In this document: positions 26,012 to 34,157 of the stretch, piece by piece
Position numbering within the stretch: the stretch's first letter is position 1
Layout of the letters: each line of letters starts with the position of its first letter
Assembly (NCBI RefSeq): GCF_000721705.1
Contig: NZ_JOJL01000009.1
Coordinates: 74,795-138,794 of the forward strand
Direction of reading: 5' to 3'
DNA: 64,000 nt
Source: Actinoplanes subtropicus
GTDB lineage: Bacteria; Actinomycetota; Actinomycetes; Mycobacteriales; Micromonosporaceae
Notes under the pieces: generated by a model
What the model saw: only the letters and a program-made list of their open reading frames with translations
What the model was told of the DNA's origin: nothing
The model's database searches: none
Position numbers and translations under genes: made by a program

Positions 26012-26710
26012 TCAGCCGGTAACCGAGAAGGAGTTCGTCATGAAGTCCTTGCCGCCGGCGGACGAAGTGATCTCGAAGCCGAACTGGACGTTGCCGATGG
26101 TCACGTCGCCCCACCAGCCCGCCGAGCGCAGCCACTGGGCGATCGCCCGGATGTCCACGGTCCCGGAACTGGTGTTGCTGGTGCGCACGAAGGAGAAGAC
26201 GGCGTTGCTGCCGTTGCTCCCCCGGTAGACCTTCCAGGTGTGGCCGCCGACCGTGACGGTGGTCTGCAGGGTGCCCAGCGGGCCGACCGCGCCGTACTTG
26301 TTCATCCAGAGCATGACCTCGTACGCGTTGCCGGTGGACCAGATGTCGTACGCGCTCTCGAAGGCGACGCCGCTGGTCGGCACGGTCACGTTGAAGCTGC
26401 TGGTGGTCGTGCCCAGGGTGCTGACCTTCTTGCCGAGGTACCTGGTCGCGTTCGGGTACGACTTGATGCCGCCGGTGTTCGGGTGGTTCGCCCACACGCC
26501 CCAGTTGCTGTAGGAGTTGGCCCAGATCGTCTGGGGGCCGGCGCCGGAGCCCCAGACGTCGTTGTAGAGCGTGTACCCGCCGTTCGACCAGGTCCCCCAC
26601 TTGTCCGACGAGGACCAGGTGGCGGCTTGCGCGGGGCCGGCGACGAACAGCGACGCCGCGGCAAGGAGCGCCGCGAGGCCTCCCGCCGCCAGGCGGATCT
26701 TGCCGATCAT
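26012..26710 (-). CDS. secreted GH12 endoglucanase/xyloglucanase
   Basis: Secreted glycoside hydrolase of 232 residues acting on beta-1,4-glucan or xyloglucan. A signal peptide (IRLAAGGLAALLAAASLFVAGPAQA) precedes a single GH12 beta-jellyroll domain with no carbohydrate-binding module. The predicted nucleophile is Glu in YEVMLWMN and the acid/base Glu in FGFEITSS; WSSSDKWGTWSNGGYTLYNDVWG is the usual N-terminal signature. AAGGAGG lies before ATG 26710. Divergent from the GH3 gene, with LacI-type operator sequences between, so the two probably respond to the same sugar signal. Confidence 0.92.
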   Translation of the reverse strand: MIGKIRLAAGGLAALLAAASLFVAGPAQAATWSSSDKWGTWSNGGYTLYNDVWGSGAGPQTIWANSYSNWGVWANHPNTGGIKSYPNATRYLGKKVSTLGTTTSSFNVTVPTSGVAFESAYDIWSTGNAYEVMLWMNKYGAVGPLGTLQTTVTVGGHTWKVYRGSNGSNAVFSFVRTSNTSSGTVDIRAIAQWLRSAGWWGDVTIGNVQFGFEITSSAGGKDFMTNSFSVTG

Positions 26711-26737
26711 GCTGCCTCCTTCTTGGTTGAAGCTCGG

Positions 26738-26766
26738 ACATTAGGATAGACGTCAAACTAAGTCAA
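26738..26766 (-). promoter_or_regulatory. promoter of GH12 gene
   Basis: On the minus strand TTGACT (26766-26761), an exact 17-bp spacer and TAATGT (26743-26738) form a vegetative-type promoter 28 bp before the GH12 start. Confidence 0.6.
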
Positions 26767-26780
26767 TCGAGCTCAGTCGA

Positions 26781-26794
26781 TGCAAACGCTCCCA
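26781..26794. promoter_or_regulatory. LacI-type operator TGNNANCGNTNNCA
   Basis: TGCAAACGCTCCCA matches the LacI-family consensus TGNNANCGNTNNCA at every fixed position and resembles the CebR box of cellulose-degrading actinomycetes (TGGGAGCGCTCCCA) at 11 of 14. It lies 15 bp upstream of the GH12 -35 box. Confidence 0.55.
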
Positions 26795-26822
26795 TGGCCC
26801 GGTACGCATCGGCCGTCATCAC

Positions 26823-26872
26823 TTGACTGGCCCCGTGTCGCCGGTAGAAACTCACTATCGAAGCGCTTCGAT
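26823..26872 (+). promoter_or_regulatory. GH3 promoter and palindromic operator
   Basis: TTGACT (26823-26828), 16 bp and TAGAAA (26845-26850) make a plausible promoter. Immediately downstream is the perfect 16-bp palindrome ATCGAAGC-GCTTCGAT (26857-26872), which would cover the transcription start. Its core AAGCGCTT is shared with the palindrome in front of the LacI gene at 53364-53377. Confidence 0.6.
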
Positions 26873-26887
26873 GAGCGGGATGTGCCC

Positions 26888-29656
26888 ATGACCGAGACCC
26901 CTCGATTCCGCCGGCCCGGCGTGCCGCTCCAGGAGCGCGTCGAGGACCTGCTGACCCGGCTCACCCTGCCGGAGAAGGTGGCGATGCTCCATCAGCACCA
27001 GCCGGCGATCGACCGGCTGGGGGTAGCCGCGTTCCGCACCGGCACCGAGGCGCTGCACGGGGTGGCCTGGCTCGGCGAGGCCACGGTCTTCCCGCAGGCG
27101 CTGGGGCTGGCGTCGAGCTGGAACCTGGAGTTGGTACGGCGGGTCGGCGCGGCGGCCGGCGACGAGGTGCGCGGCATGCATCGGCGGGATCCGGCGCGGT
27201 GCGGGCTGAACGTGTGGGCGCCGGTGGTGAACCCGCTGCGGGATCCCCGGTGGGGTCGCAACGAGGAGGGCTACGCCGAGGATCCGTTGCTGTCCGGCCT
27301 GGTCGGCGACGCGTACGCGCGAGGTCTGGCCGGCGACCACGAGCGGGTGCTGCGGACCGCGCCGACGCTGAAGCACTTCCTCGGCTACAACAACGAGACC
27401 GACCGCTGCCTGACGTCGAGCAACCTGAGTCCGCGGGTGCTGCGGGAGTACGAGCTGCCCGCGTTCCGCCTGCCGATCGAGGCGGGTTCGGCGGTCGCGG
27501 TGATGGTCTCCTACAACCTGGTCAACGGGCGGCCCGCGCACGTCTCGCCGTACCTCGCCGACGAGCTGCGCGGCTGGACCGGCGGCGAGGTCTACGTGGT
27601 CTCCGACGCGTACGCGCCAAGCAACCTGGCCGACCCGCGGCAGCAGGCGTGGTTCCCGGATCACGCGGAGAGCCACGCGGCCGCGCTGCTGGCCGGCATC
27701 GACAGCTTCACCGACGCCGACGACCGGTCCGAGGTGACGATCGAGCGGATCACCGAGGCGATGCGCCGGGGCCTGATCAAGGAGGAGGACGTCGACCGGG
27801 CGGTCACCCGGGCCTTGACCGTACGGGTGCGGCTGGGCGAGTTCGACCCGGACGAGGCCAACCCCTACGCGGGCGTCACCCCCGAGGTGATCAACTGCCC
27901 GGCGCACCGGGACCTGGCCCGCCAGGCGGCCCGGGAGTCGATCACGCTGCTCAAGTCGGAGTGCTGCCTGCTGCCCCTCGACCCGGCGCGGCAGCGCACG
28001 GTCGCGGTGATCGGCACGCACGCCGCGATCACCTTCACCGACTGGTACAGCGGAACCTTGCCGTACGCGGTGACCGCCCGCGACGGCCTCGCCGAGGTCT
28101 TCGGCGCCGACCGCGTCCTGCACGCCGAGGGCGTCGACCGGATCGCCCTGCGCCTGGGCGACCGCTACCTGGCCGCCGACGCCGACGGGATCCGGCTCAG
28201 CGGCGAGCGGGCTGGCTTCGACGTCTTCGACTGGGGCAACGGCGTGGTCACCCTGCGCTCCACGGTCAACCACCGGTTCCTGCGGGTGACCGGGGAGGGC
28301 CGGCTGGTCGCCGACTCGGCCGGGCCGAGCGAGTGGGTGGTCCGCGAACTGTTCCGCCTCGACCAGCGCCCCGACGGCACCGTCGCGCTGCGCTCGCACA
28401 GCTCCCCCGGCAACCCCGGCCTCGGCTCGGTCACCGCCCAGCTCGGCCTGGGCCCGCGCGCCGCCCGGTTCACCCTGGAGACCCTGGCCGACGGCGCCGC
28501 CGACGCCGCCGACGCGGCCGCCGCGGCCGACGCCGTCGTGCTGCTGGTCGGCAACCATCCGCTGGTCAACGGCCGGGAGACCGAGGACCGCTCCGACCTC
28601 AAGCTGCCGCCGGCCGCCGACCGCCTGATCCGCGAGGTGTACGCGGCGAACCACAACACCGCCCTGGTCCTGGTCTCCAGCTATCCGTACGCGGTGGGCT
28701 GGGCCGACGTGCACCTCCCGGCCGTGCTGTGGCTGGCGCACGGCGGCCAGGAGCTCGGGCACGCGCTCGCCGACGTGCTCACCGGCGTCGCCGACCCGGG
28801 CGGCCGGCTCACCCAGACCTGGTACCGCAGCGCCTGCGAGCTGCCGGACATCCTCGACTACGACATCATCACGAACGACGCCACCTACCAGTACTACCGC
28901 GGCACCCCGCTCTACCCGTTCGGGCACGGCCTGTCGTACACCACGTTCGACTACTCCGCCCTGGACGTCTCCCAGTCGTCGGCGGCCCCCGGCGACACCG
29001 TGACGGTCACGGTCTGGGTCACCAACACCGGCCGGCGTCCCGGTAGCGAGGTGGTGCAGCTCTACACGCACCAGCAGCTCTCCCGGGTCAAGCAGCCGCT
29101 GCGCCAGCTCCGCACGTTCGAGAAGATCACCCTGGAGCCCGGCGAGTCGCGGCTGGTCACCTTCGAGCTGGCGGTGGACGACCTGCGGTTCTGGGACATC
29201 ACCACGGACCGGTTCGTGGTGGAGACGGCCCGGCACAAGATCATGGTGGGCCGGTCGTCGAGCGACATCCGGCTCACCGCGACGCTGTCGGTGCGCGGCA
29301 CCCGGATCGGCCCGCGCCGGGCCCTCGACCGCCCGATCCCCGCCGTCGACCACGACGAGTACAGCGGGATCAGCCTGGTCGCCAGCGACGACCCGGTGCG
29401 GGGCGAGGCCATCCGGTCCACCGAGGACGGCGCGTGGTGCTGCCTGGCCGGCGTCGACCTGACCGGGTGCCGCGAGGTGACCGTGGGCGGCGACGGGCCG
29501 CCGGTGGTCCTGCGCCTCGACGACCCGTACACCGGCGCCGAGCTCGCCACCGCGCCGCCCGGCACGGCCACCCCGGTCGAGGCGGCCGCCGTGCACGACC
29601 TCTATCTGGTCCTCGAGGCCGGAACCCGGCTCACCGAGATCACGTTCCGGCCGTGA
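26888..29656 (+). CDS. GH3 beta-glycosidase with inserted trefoil domain
   Basis: Beta-glucosidase or beta-xylosidase type enzyme of 922 residues, cytosolic (no signal peptide). The N-terminal GH3 barrel has the nucleophile Asp240 in VYVVSDAYAPSN and the substrate-binding APTLKHFLGYNNE. The C-terminal alpha/beta sandwich is interrupted by about 120 residues resembling a fascin-like beta-trefoil (RYLAADADGIRLSGERAGFD, VNHRFLRVTGEGRL). It is followed by a fibronectin-III-like domain and a further C-terminal beta domain possibly binding carbohydrate. ATG 26888 is preferred; the frame is open to 26780 but that part crosses the promoter and operator. It likely completes degradation of oligosaccharides from the divergent GH12 enzyme. 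Confidence 0.9.
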   Translation: MTETPRFRRPGVPLQERVEDLLTRLTLPEKVAMLHQHQPAIDRLGVAAFRTGTEALHGVAWLGEATVFPQALGLASSWNLELVRRVGAAAGDEVRGMHRRDPARCGLNVWAPVVNPLRDPRWGRNEEGYAEDPLLSGLVGDAYARGLAGDHERVLRTAPTLKHFLGYNNETDRCLTSSNLSPRVLREYELPAFRLPIEAGSAVAVMVSYNLVNGRPAHVSPYLADELRGWTGGEVYVVSDAYAPSNLADPRQQAWFPDHAESHAAALLAGIDSFTDADDRSEVTIERITEAMRRGLIKEEDVDRAVTRALTVRVRLGEFDPDEANPYAGVTPEVINCPAHRDLARQAARESITLLKSECCLLPLDPARQRTVAVIGTHAAITFTDWYSGTLPYAVTARDGLAEVFGADRVLHAEGVDRIALRLGDRYLAADADGIRLSGERAGFDVFDWGNGVVTLRSTVNHRFLRVTGEGRLVADSAGPSEWVVRELFRLDQRPDGTVALRSHSSPGNPGLGSVTAQLGLGPRAARFTLETLADGAADAADAAAAADAVVLLVGNHPLVNGRETEDRSDLKLPPAADRLIREVYAANHNTALVLVSSYPYAVGWADVHLPAVLWLAHGGQELGHALADVLTGVADPGGRLTQTWYRSACELPDILDYDIITNDATYQYYRGTPLYPFGHGLSYTTFDYSALDVSQSSAAPGDTVTVTVWVTNTGRRPGSEVVQLYTHQQLSRVKQPLRQLRTFEKITLEPGESRLVTFELAVDDLRFWDITTDRFVVETARHKIMVGRSSSDIRLTATLSVRGTRIGPRRALDRPIPAVDHDEYSGISLVASDDPVRGEAIRSTEDGAWCCLAGVDLTGCREVTVGGDGPPVVLRLDDPYTGAELATAPPGTATPVEAAAVHDLYLVLEAGTRLTEITFRP

Positions 29657-29686
29657 AGTCAGCCCATCGCCATCGCCCGCCGAGCG

Positions 29687-31921
29687 TCAGACCGCGGCCG
29701 GGAAGCGCTGCCAGACCCGATGGGCGGGGAGCAGTTCCTGGAGGGCGGCGAGCGCCGAGGGGCCGTCCTGGGCGGTGACGACGCCGGGCGTGCCGGCCAT
29801 CCCGGCCTGAGCGAGCAAGTCGGCACCGGCGCCCCAGGCCCCGATCGCCTTGGCGTGCCGCCAAGCCTCGTCCACCAGCAGTAGCACCCGCGGGTCGACC
29901 GCGCCGGTACCGGGTGCGCCGGCCTTCTCGTCCCGCGCCGGGACCGCGTCCGCGGCCGGCGATGGTGCGGTGGCCAGCAGGATCGCATCGAACTCGACCG
30001 AGCGGGCGGTCGCGAATGTCCGCTGCACGTCCAGATCGCCGAGCTTGCCGCCCTGCGGGGCGATGATCAGCGGGACCATGCCGGCCGCGAACACCGCGTC
30101 GCGCACCGCGGTGACCCCGGCCAGATCGGCGCCCGGGCCGGCCACGATGCCGATCAGCCGGCCATCGCCGGGCCACATCCGGCCGACCTGGGACAATGCG
30201 CGGCTGGGCGTCACCTCCGCGACCGGGTCGTCGACCGACGGCACGGGCAGACCCAGCGCGGTGGCGACCTGCCGGCACAGCACCGGATCGATCCTTGCCA
30301 GGCAGAGCAGCTGCCGCTCCTTGATCGCCTGCTCGTAGCACTTGCCCAGCTCGAACGAGTACGCCCGGACGATGTGCTCCTGCTCGACCGGCGACATGCT
30401 CAGCCAGAACAGCCGCGCCTGGCTGAAGTGGTCGTCGAACGAAACGGGATTCTCCCGGATCTTGGGCGCTTCGGCCACCCGCACCGGCACATCGACGAAG
30501 CCGTTCTCCCCGGCCGGGAAAGGGTTGCCCGCGTCCAGCGAGTTCGGCCGGTACGGCGCCACCCCGCCGTGCACCGCGTCCTGATGGAAGCCGTCCCGCA
30601 GCATGTCGTTGACCGGGGCGTGCGGACGGTTGATCGGGATCTGGTTGAAGTTCGGGCCGCCGAGCCGGGTGAGCTGCGTGTCGACGTACGAGAAAAGCCG
30701 CCCCTGCAGCAGCGGGTCGTTCGTCACGTCGATGCCCGGCGGCAGTTGCCCGAGGTGGAACGCCACCTGCTCGCTTTCGGCGAAGAAGTTGGTCGGCGTG
30801 CGGTTGAGGATCATCCGGCCGATCGGCTGCACCTCGGCCAGCTCCTCCGGGACGATCTTCGTCGGGTCGAGCAGATCGATCCCGGCGAATGTCTCCTGGG
30901 GCGTGTCCGGGAAGACCTGAAGGCCCAGCTCCCACTCCGGGAACGCACCGGCCTCGATCGCGTCGTAGAGGTCGCGCCGGTGGAAGTCCGGGTCGACGCC
31001 GCCGGCCAGCTGCGCCTCCTCCCAGGTCAGCGAGTGCACGCCGAGCTTGGGCTTCCAGTGGAACTTCACCAGCACCGTCTCGCCGGCCGCGTTGACCAGG
31101 CGGAACGTGTGGACGCCGAAACCCTCCATCATCCGGTACGAGCGCGGGATGCCCCGGTCGGACATGTTCCAGATGGTGTGGTGCTGCGCTTCGGTATGCA
31201 GCGAGACGAAGTCCCAGAACGTGTCGTGCGCACTCTGCGCCTGGGGGATCTCGCGGTCCGGGTGCCACTTGGCGGCGTGGATGATGTCAGGGAACTTGAT
31301 CGCGTCCTGGATGAAGAAGACCGGCATGTTGTTGCCGACCAGGTCGAAGTTGCCCTCCTCGGTGTAGAACTTCGTGGCGAAGCCCCGGGTGTCGCGCACG
31401 GTGTCGGCGGAGCCGCGCGAGCCGAGGACGGTGCTGAAGCGTACGAAAACCGGGGTCTCGACGTCCTTGGCCAGGAACTTGGCCCGAGTCAGGCCGGCCG
31501 CGTTGCCGTAGGAGGTGAACATGCCGTGCGCCCCGGCCCCGCGCGCGTGCACCACCCGCTCGGGGATGCGCTCGTGGTCGAAGTGGGTGATCTTCTCGCG
31601 GAAGTGATGGTCCTGCATCAGGATGGGGCCCCGCGGGCCGGCTTTCAGCGAGTGGTCGGTGTCGCGCAGCCGGGTGCCGGCCGAGGTGGTCAGGTAGGCG
31701 CCCTGCTGGGCGTTGGCGACCGGCGGCACGCCGGTCTCGGCCCCGGTGGGCGTACGCGTGTCCGGCGTGCCCTGCTCCGGCGAGGGCGGCAGGGGCTGAC
31801 GGGGTGTGGTCGGCTCCTCGACCGGCGGCGTCGCGCTGCCGGGCGAGCCCGGAACGGCCGGCTTGCCCGCCTCAGCGATCTTCGCGGCCGCCGACTTGAC
31901 TACATCCTTGATGGGATCCAT
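29687..31921 (-). CDS. katE: large-subunit catalase, HPII/KatE type
   Basis: Haem catalase of clade 2, 744 residues, breaking down hydrogen peroxide. The distal His is in RVVHARGAGAHG, the Asn in LVGNNMPVFFIQD, and the proximal haem-ligand Tyr in RLFSYVDTQLTRLGGPNF. The C-terminal part from about residue 590 (LIGIVAGPGADLAGVTAVRD) is the DJ-1/PfpI-like domain that distinguishes HPII enzymes. The N-terminal 60 residues are Pro-rich and probably disordered. The ATG at 31921 lies only about 9 bp from a sigma-B-like promoter and lacks a ribosome site. Confidence 0.95.
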   Translation of the reverse strand: MDPIKDVVKSAAAKIAEAGKPAVPGSPGSATPPVEEPTTPRQPLPPSPEQGTPDTRTPTGAETGVPPVANAQQGAYLTTSAGTRLRDTDHSLKAGPRGPILMQDHHFREKITHFDHERIPERVVHARGAGAHGMFTSYGNAAGLTRAKFLAKDVETPVFVRFSTVLGSRGSADTVRDTRGFATKFYTEEGNFDLVGNNMPVFFIQDAIKFPDIIHAAKWHPDREIPQAQSAHDTFWDFVSLHTEAQHHTIWNMSDRGIPRSYRMMEGFGVHTFRLVNAAGETVLVKFHWKPKLGVHSLTWEEAQLAGGVDPDFHRRDLYDAIEAGAFPEWELGLQVFPDTPQETFAGIDLLDPTKIVPEELAEVQPIGRMILNRTPTNFFAESEQVAFHLGQLPPGIDVTNDPLLQGRLFSYVDTQLTRLGGPNFNQIPINRPHAPVNDMLRDGFHQDAVHGGVAPYRPNSLDAGNPFPAGENGFVDVPVRVAEAPKIRENPVSFDDHFSQARLFWLSMSPVEQEHIVRAYSFELGKCYEQAIKERQLLCLARIDPVLCRQVATALGLPVPSVDDPVAEVTPSRALSQVGRMWPGDGRLIGIVAGPGADLAGVTAVRDAVFAAGMVPLIIAPQGGKLGDLDVQRTFATARSVEFDAILLATAPSPAADAVPARDEKAGAPGTGAVDPRVLLLVDEAWRHAKAIGAWGAGADLLAQAGMAGTPGVVTAQDGPSALAALQELLPAHRVWQRFPAAV

Positions 31922-31930
31922 GCCCGTCGG

Positions 31931-31956
31931 ATACCCGGTGAAATGGCACTTTAACG
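31931..31956 (-). promoter_or_regulatory. sigma-B-like stress promoter of katE
   Basis: On the minus strand CGTTAA (31956-31951), 14 bp and GGGTAT (31936-31931) match the general-stress sigma-B/sigma-F consensus (GTTTAA-N12-14-GGGTAT) at nearly every position. Transcription would begin a few bases before the catalase ATG, giving an essentially leaderless mRNA. Confidence 0.5.
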
Positions 31957-32789
31957 TACCCGGCTGTTCGGGCCTCGTTCCGATGCCGTGAATCCGCAGC
32001 GCATTGCTGCGGTCGTCCTATTTCCGATCGCTTTCGTGGCGCCGGCGGCTCGCGCGCTTTCCCCTTTCCAGTTTCCAGGTGACATCCCCAGCGCAGGCCC
32101 TCGAAGGGTAAGCATGGGGAGGCCTGGCCGTTCGGTCCCGGCCCATCGCCGTACGCCCGATGCAGTCCGGCTAAAGGCCCGGTAGCGTGGAATTCTGCGG
32201 AATATACTATTCGTTTGTCCGAGGAAAATGCCGGGTCCACCGATAAGTTCACGTGTGGCATTATCGTGCGATGAGCGTGGCTGGCACGGGGTCCATCTGG
32301 CGGGGCGGGCGGTCCTGCAAAAATGCGCGGCGTGGACGAGAAACTGCGTATCCTGCTCCGCAACCTGTTCGACAACGGCAGGGCCCACGATGCGGCGAAA
32401 CCGGACCGGCGGCGCCGGCTACGCAACCGCGAACCCGCGACCGCCGGACTACTGACCTGCTATTCGAGCGACGCCGTCCCCGGTTCTCGCGCTACTGCTG
32501 GTGGGACGAGGGTATCTGCCTTATGGCAAGTGTCCGGTAAGTCGTTGGTCCTCGTACCGTCGACACCGCAGGGCGACCTCCCGGGCGGGCCGGCGCGGTA
32601 GTGGGCCGGCCCGCTGAACCGGCGCGGCCTTCTTCGTCGCTATTTCTAGGTCGTGCCGTCCGGTCCGCCTCGGGAACGTCGCGCCGGCGCGGACGATGGC
32701 TTGGACGAGCCAGAGCAGGCCCCGCCGTGGCGGGGCGGCGATGCTATTCATGGATCCGCGCTCCCCTCGTTGGCTTGCGGTCGGTAGTG
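31957..32789 (+). other. gene-poor stretch between catalase and sigma factor
   Basis: No intact gene is convincing here. The only protein-like sequence is a short relic of an O-methyltransferase N-terminus (32323-32470), described separately. Open frames on either strand elsewhere lack family motifs. Confidence 0.5.
32323..32470 (+). pseudogene. O-methyltransferase N-terminal relic
   Basis: From ATG 32323 the frame reads MRGVDEKLRILLRNLFDNG, then RAHDAAKPDRRRRLRNREPATAGLL, which follows the N-terminal pattern of small class I O-methyltransferases (a leader helix, then RMRNLEPxTGxLL before the SAM motif). The similarity stops at about 32470; no SAM-binding glycine motif follows in any frame. 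I read this as a decayed fragment. The open frame continues to 32601 but without resemblance. Confidence 0.4.
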
Positions 32790-32856
32790 CATACACCGCG
32801 GCACCGGGAAACTGGGCGCCCGAGAGCCGCCCAGTTCGCGTCCCGGGCGGTGTATG
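32790..32856 (+). promoter_or_regulatory. large imperfect inverted repeat upstream of ECF gene
   Basis: Two 29-base arms (32790-32818 and 32828-32856) with a 9-base loop. The outer ten bases (CATACACCGC) and inner nine (AACTGGGCG side) pair perfectly; the middle is mismatched. It ends 44 bp before the sigma-factor ATG, so it could be a leader hairpin or a pair of operator half-sites. Confidence 0.55.
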
Positions 32857-32900
32857 TACCGGGCGGAGACACGACATGGTGCGGAAGGAAGGAGCGCGGG

Positions 32901-33914
32901 ATGGCGACAGCCGATCTGCTCTCCCGGGCGCGGGCCGGGGACGGCGAGGCTTTCCGGGAGCTGGCCGAGTCCCACCGGCGGGAGCTGCAGGTGCACTGCT
33001 ACCGGATGCTCGGATCCTTCGCCGACGCCGAGGACGCCGTCCAGGAAACAATGCTGGCCGCCTGGCAAGGCATCGACGGATTCACCGAGGAACGCGCCTC
33101 GCTCCGCACCTGGCTGTACAAGATCGCCACCAACCGGTGCCTCAACATACGCCGCGCGGCGAGCCGGCGCCCGGCCACCGGGTGGGATCTGTCCAAGTAC
33201 GAACCGCTTGTACCGACCCCGCGCGACGAGCCCGCCTGGCTGCAGCCGTTTCCTGACGCCCTCCTCGATCGCGCCGCCGGCCGGCCACCCGGGCCGGAGG
33301 ACCGCTACGAGCAGACCGAAGCCATTTCGCTGGCCTTCGTGACCGCCCTGCAACTGCTGCCGCCGCGCCAGCTGGCCGTCCTCATCCTGCGCGACGTCCT
33401 CGGATTCCACGCCAGCGAGGTGGCCGGCATGCTGGAGGTGACCGTCCAATCGGTCAACAGTGCCCTCAAACGGGCCCGCGCCGGCCTCCAACGCCGGCAG
33501 CAGCCGGCCGCCGGCCACCAACCGCCGCCGGCCGCAGGCTCATCCGCCGAGGACGCGATCGTGGCCAAGTTCGCCCGCGCGTGGCAGTCGGCCGACCTCG
33601 ACGCGCTGGTGGCCCTGCTGACCGACGACGTCTTCTTCGCGATGCCGCCGGAGCCCTTCGGATACGAGGGTCGTGACGCCGTAGCCCGCTACTGGGCCCG
33701 CCAGTTCGGCGCGGGCCGTAGGTTCGACCTCGTCCCGACCCGAGCCAACGGCCAGCCCGCGTTCGGAGCCTACCTGCGTCTCCCGGCCGGCAACCGCCAC
33801 GCGACCGGCTTCTACGTGCTCACCCTCGCCGGCGACCGGATCCGCGGCATGACCCGCTTCGACACCAGCGTGCTGCCGTGGTTCGGACTACCGCGCTCAC
33901 TCCCCATCCGATAA
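32901..33914 (+). CDS. ECF sigma factor with SnoaL-like C-terminal domain (TIGR02960-like)
   Basis: RNA polymerase sigma factor of 337 residues. Sigma-70 region 2 is HCYRMLGSFADAEDAVQETMLAAWQG and RTWLYKIATNRCLN; region 4 is LLPPRQLAVLILRDVLGFHASEVAGMLEVTVQSVNSALKRAR. After a Pro-rich linker the last 120 residues form an NTF2/SnoaL-like domain (VAKFARAWQSADLDALVALLTDDVFFAMPP) as in the TIGR02960 group, where the extension is thought to modulate activity in place of an anti-sigma factor. GGAAGGAG before ATG 32901 fixes the start. No anti-sigma gene is adjacent. Regulon unknown. Confidence 0.92.
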   Translation: MATADLLSRARAGDGEAFRELAESHRRELQVHCYRMLGSFADAEDAVQETMLAAWQGIDGFTEERASLRTWLYKIATNRCLNIRRAASRRPATGWDLSKYEPLVPTPRDEPAWLQPFPDALLDRAAGRPPGPEDRYEQTEAISLAFVTALQLLPPRQLAVLILRDVLGFHASEVAGMLEVTVQSVNSALKRARAGLQRRQQPAAGHQPPPAAGSSAEDAIVAKFARAWQSADLDALVALLTDDVFFAMPPEPFGYEGRDAVARYWARQFGAGRRFDLVPTRANGQPAFGAYLRLPAGNRHATGFYVLTLAGDRIRGMTRFDTSVLPWFGLPRSLPIR

Positions 33915-33932
33915 CCGGCAGCGGACTGCCGG
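33915..33932 (+). terminator. hairpin directly after ECF stop codon
   Basis: CCGGCAG-CGGA-CTGCCGG forms a perfect 7-bp stem with a 4-base loop starting immediately after the stop codon. There is no T-run, as is usual in GC-rich actinobacteria; it may end transcription or protect the mRNA end. Confidence 0.45.
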
Positions 33933-34025
33933 CTCCCGGCCGGCAGGGTGAGCGCCAGGACGGCAACCGCCGCGAGGCCAGCGCCGGCCAGGCCGGCCGC
34001 GGTCCGGTTGCGGAGTCCGCGGGTG

Positions 34026-34157
34026 ATGCTGACCCCCGAGCAGTTCTATCGGCGCCGGAGCGCGGCCGAGTCGATTGCCGGGGACCCTGCGCTCGGTGTC
34101 TCGCTGGCCGCGCGGTTGAGCGCCGAGTCGTTCCAGGCGCCGATTTTCGCGACTGGG
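34026..34157 (+). other. short unassigned coding-like fragment
   Basis: The frame from the ATG at 34024-34026 reads MLTPEQFYRRRSAAESIAGD, then PALGVSLAARLSAESFQAPIF. Composition and codon positions look protein-like, but the fragment ends without a recognisable domain against the convergent LLM gene. I do not recognise the family; it could be the start of a decayed gene. Confidence 0.25.

Noticed and set aside
32748..33521. Minus-strand open frame opposite the ECF sigma factor
   Set aside because: Antisense of a clear sigma-factor gene; no features of its own.
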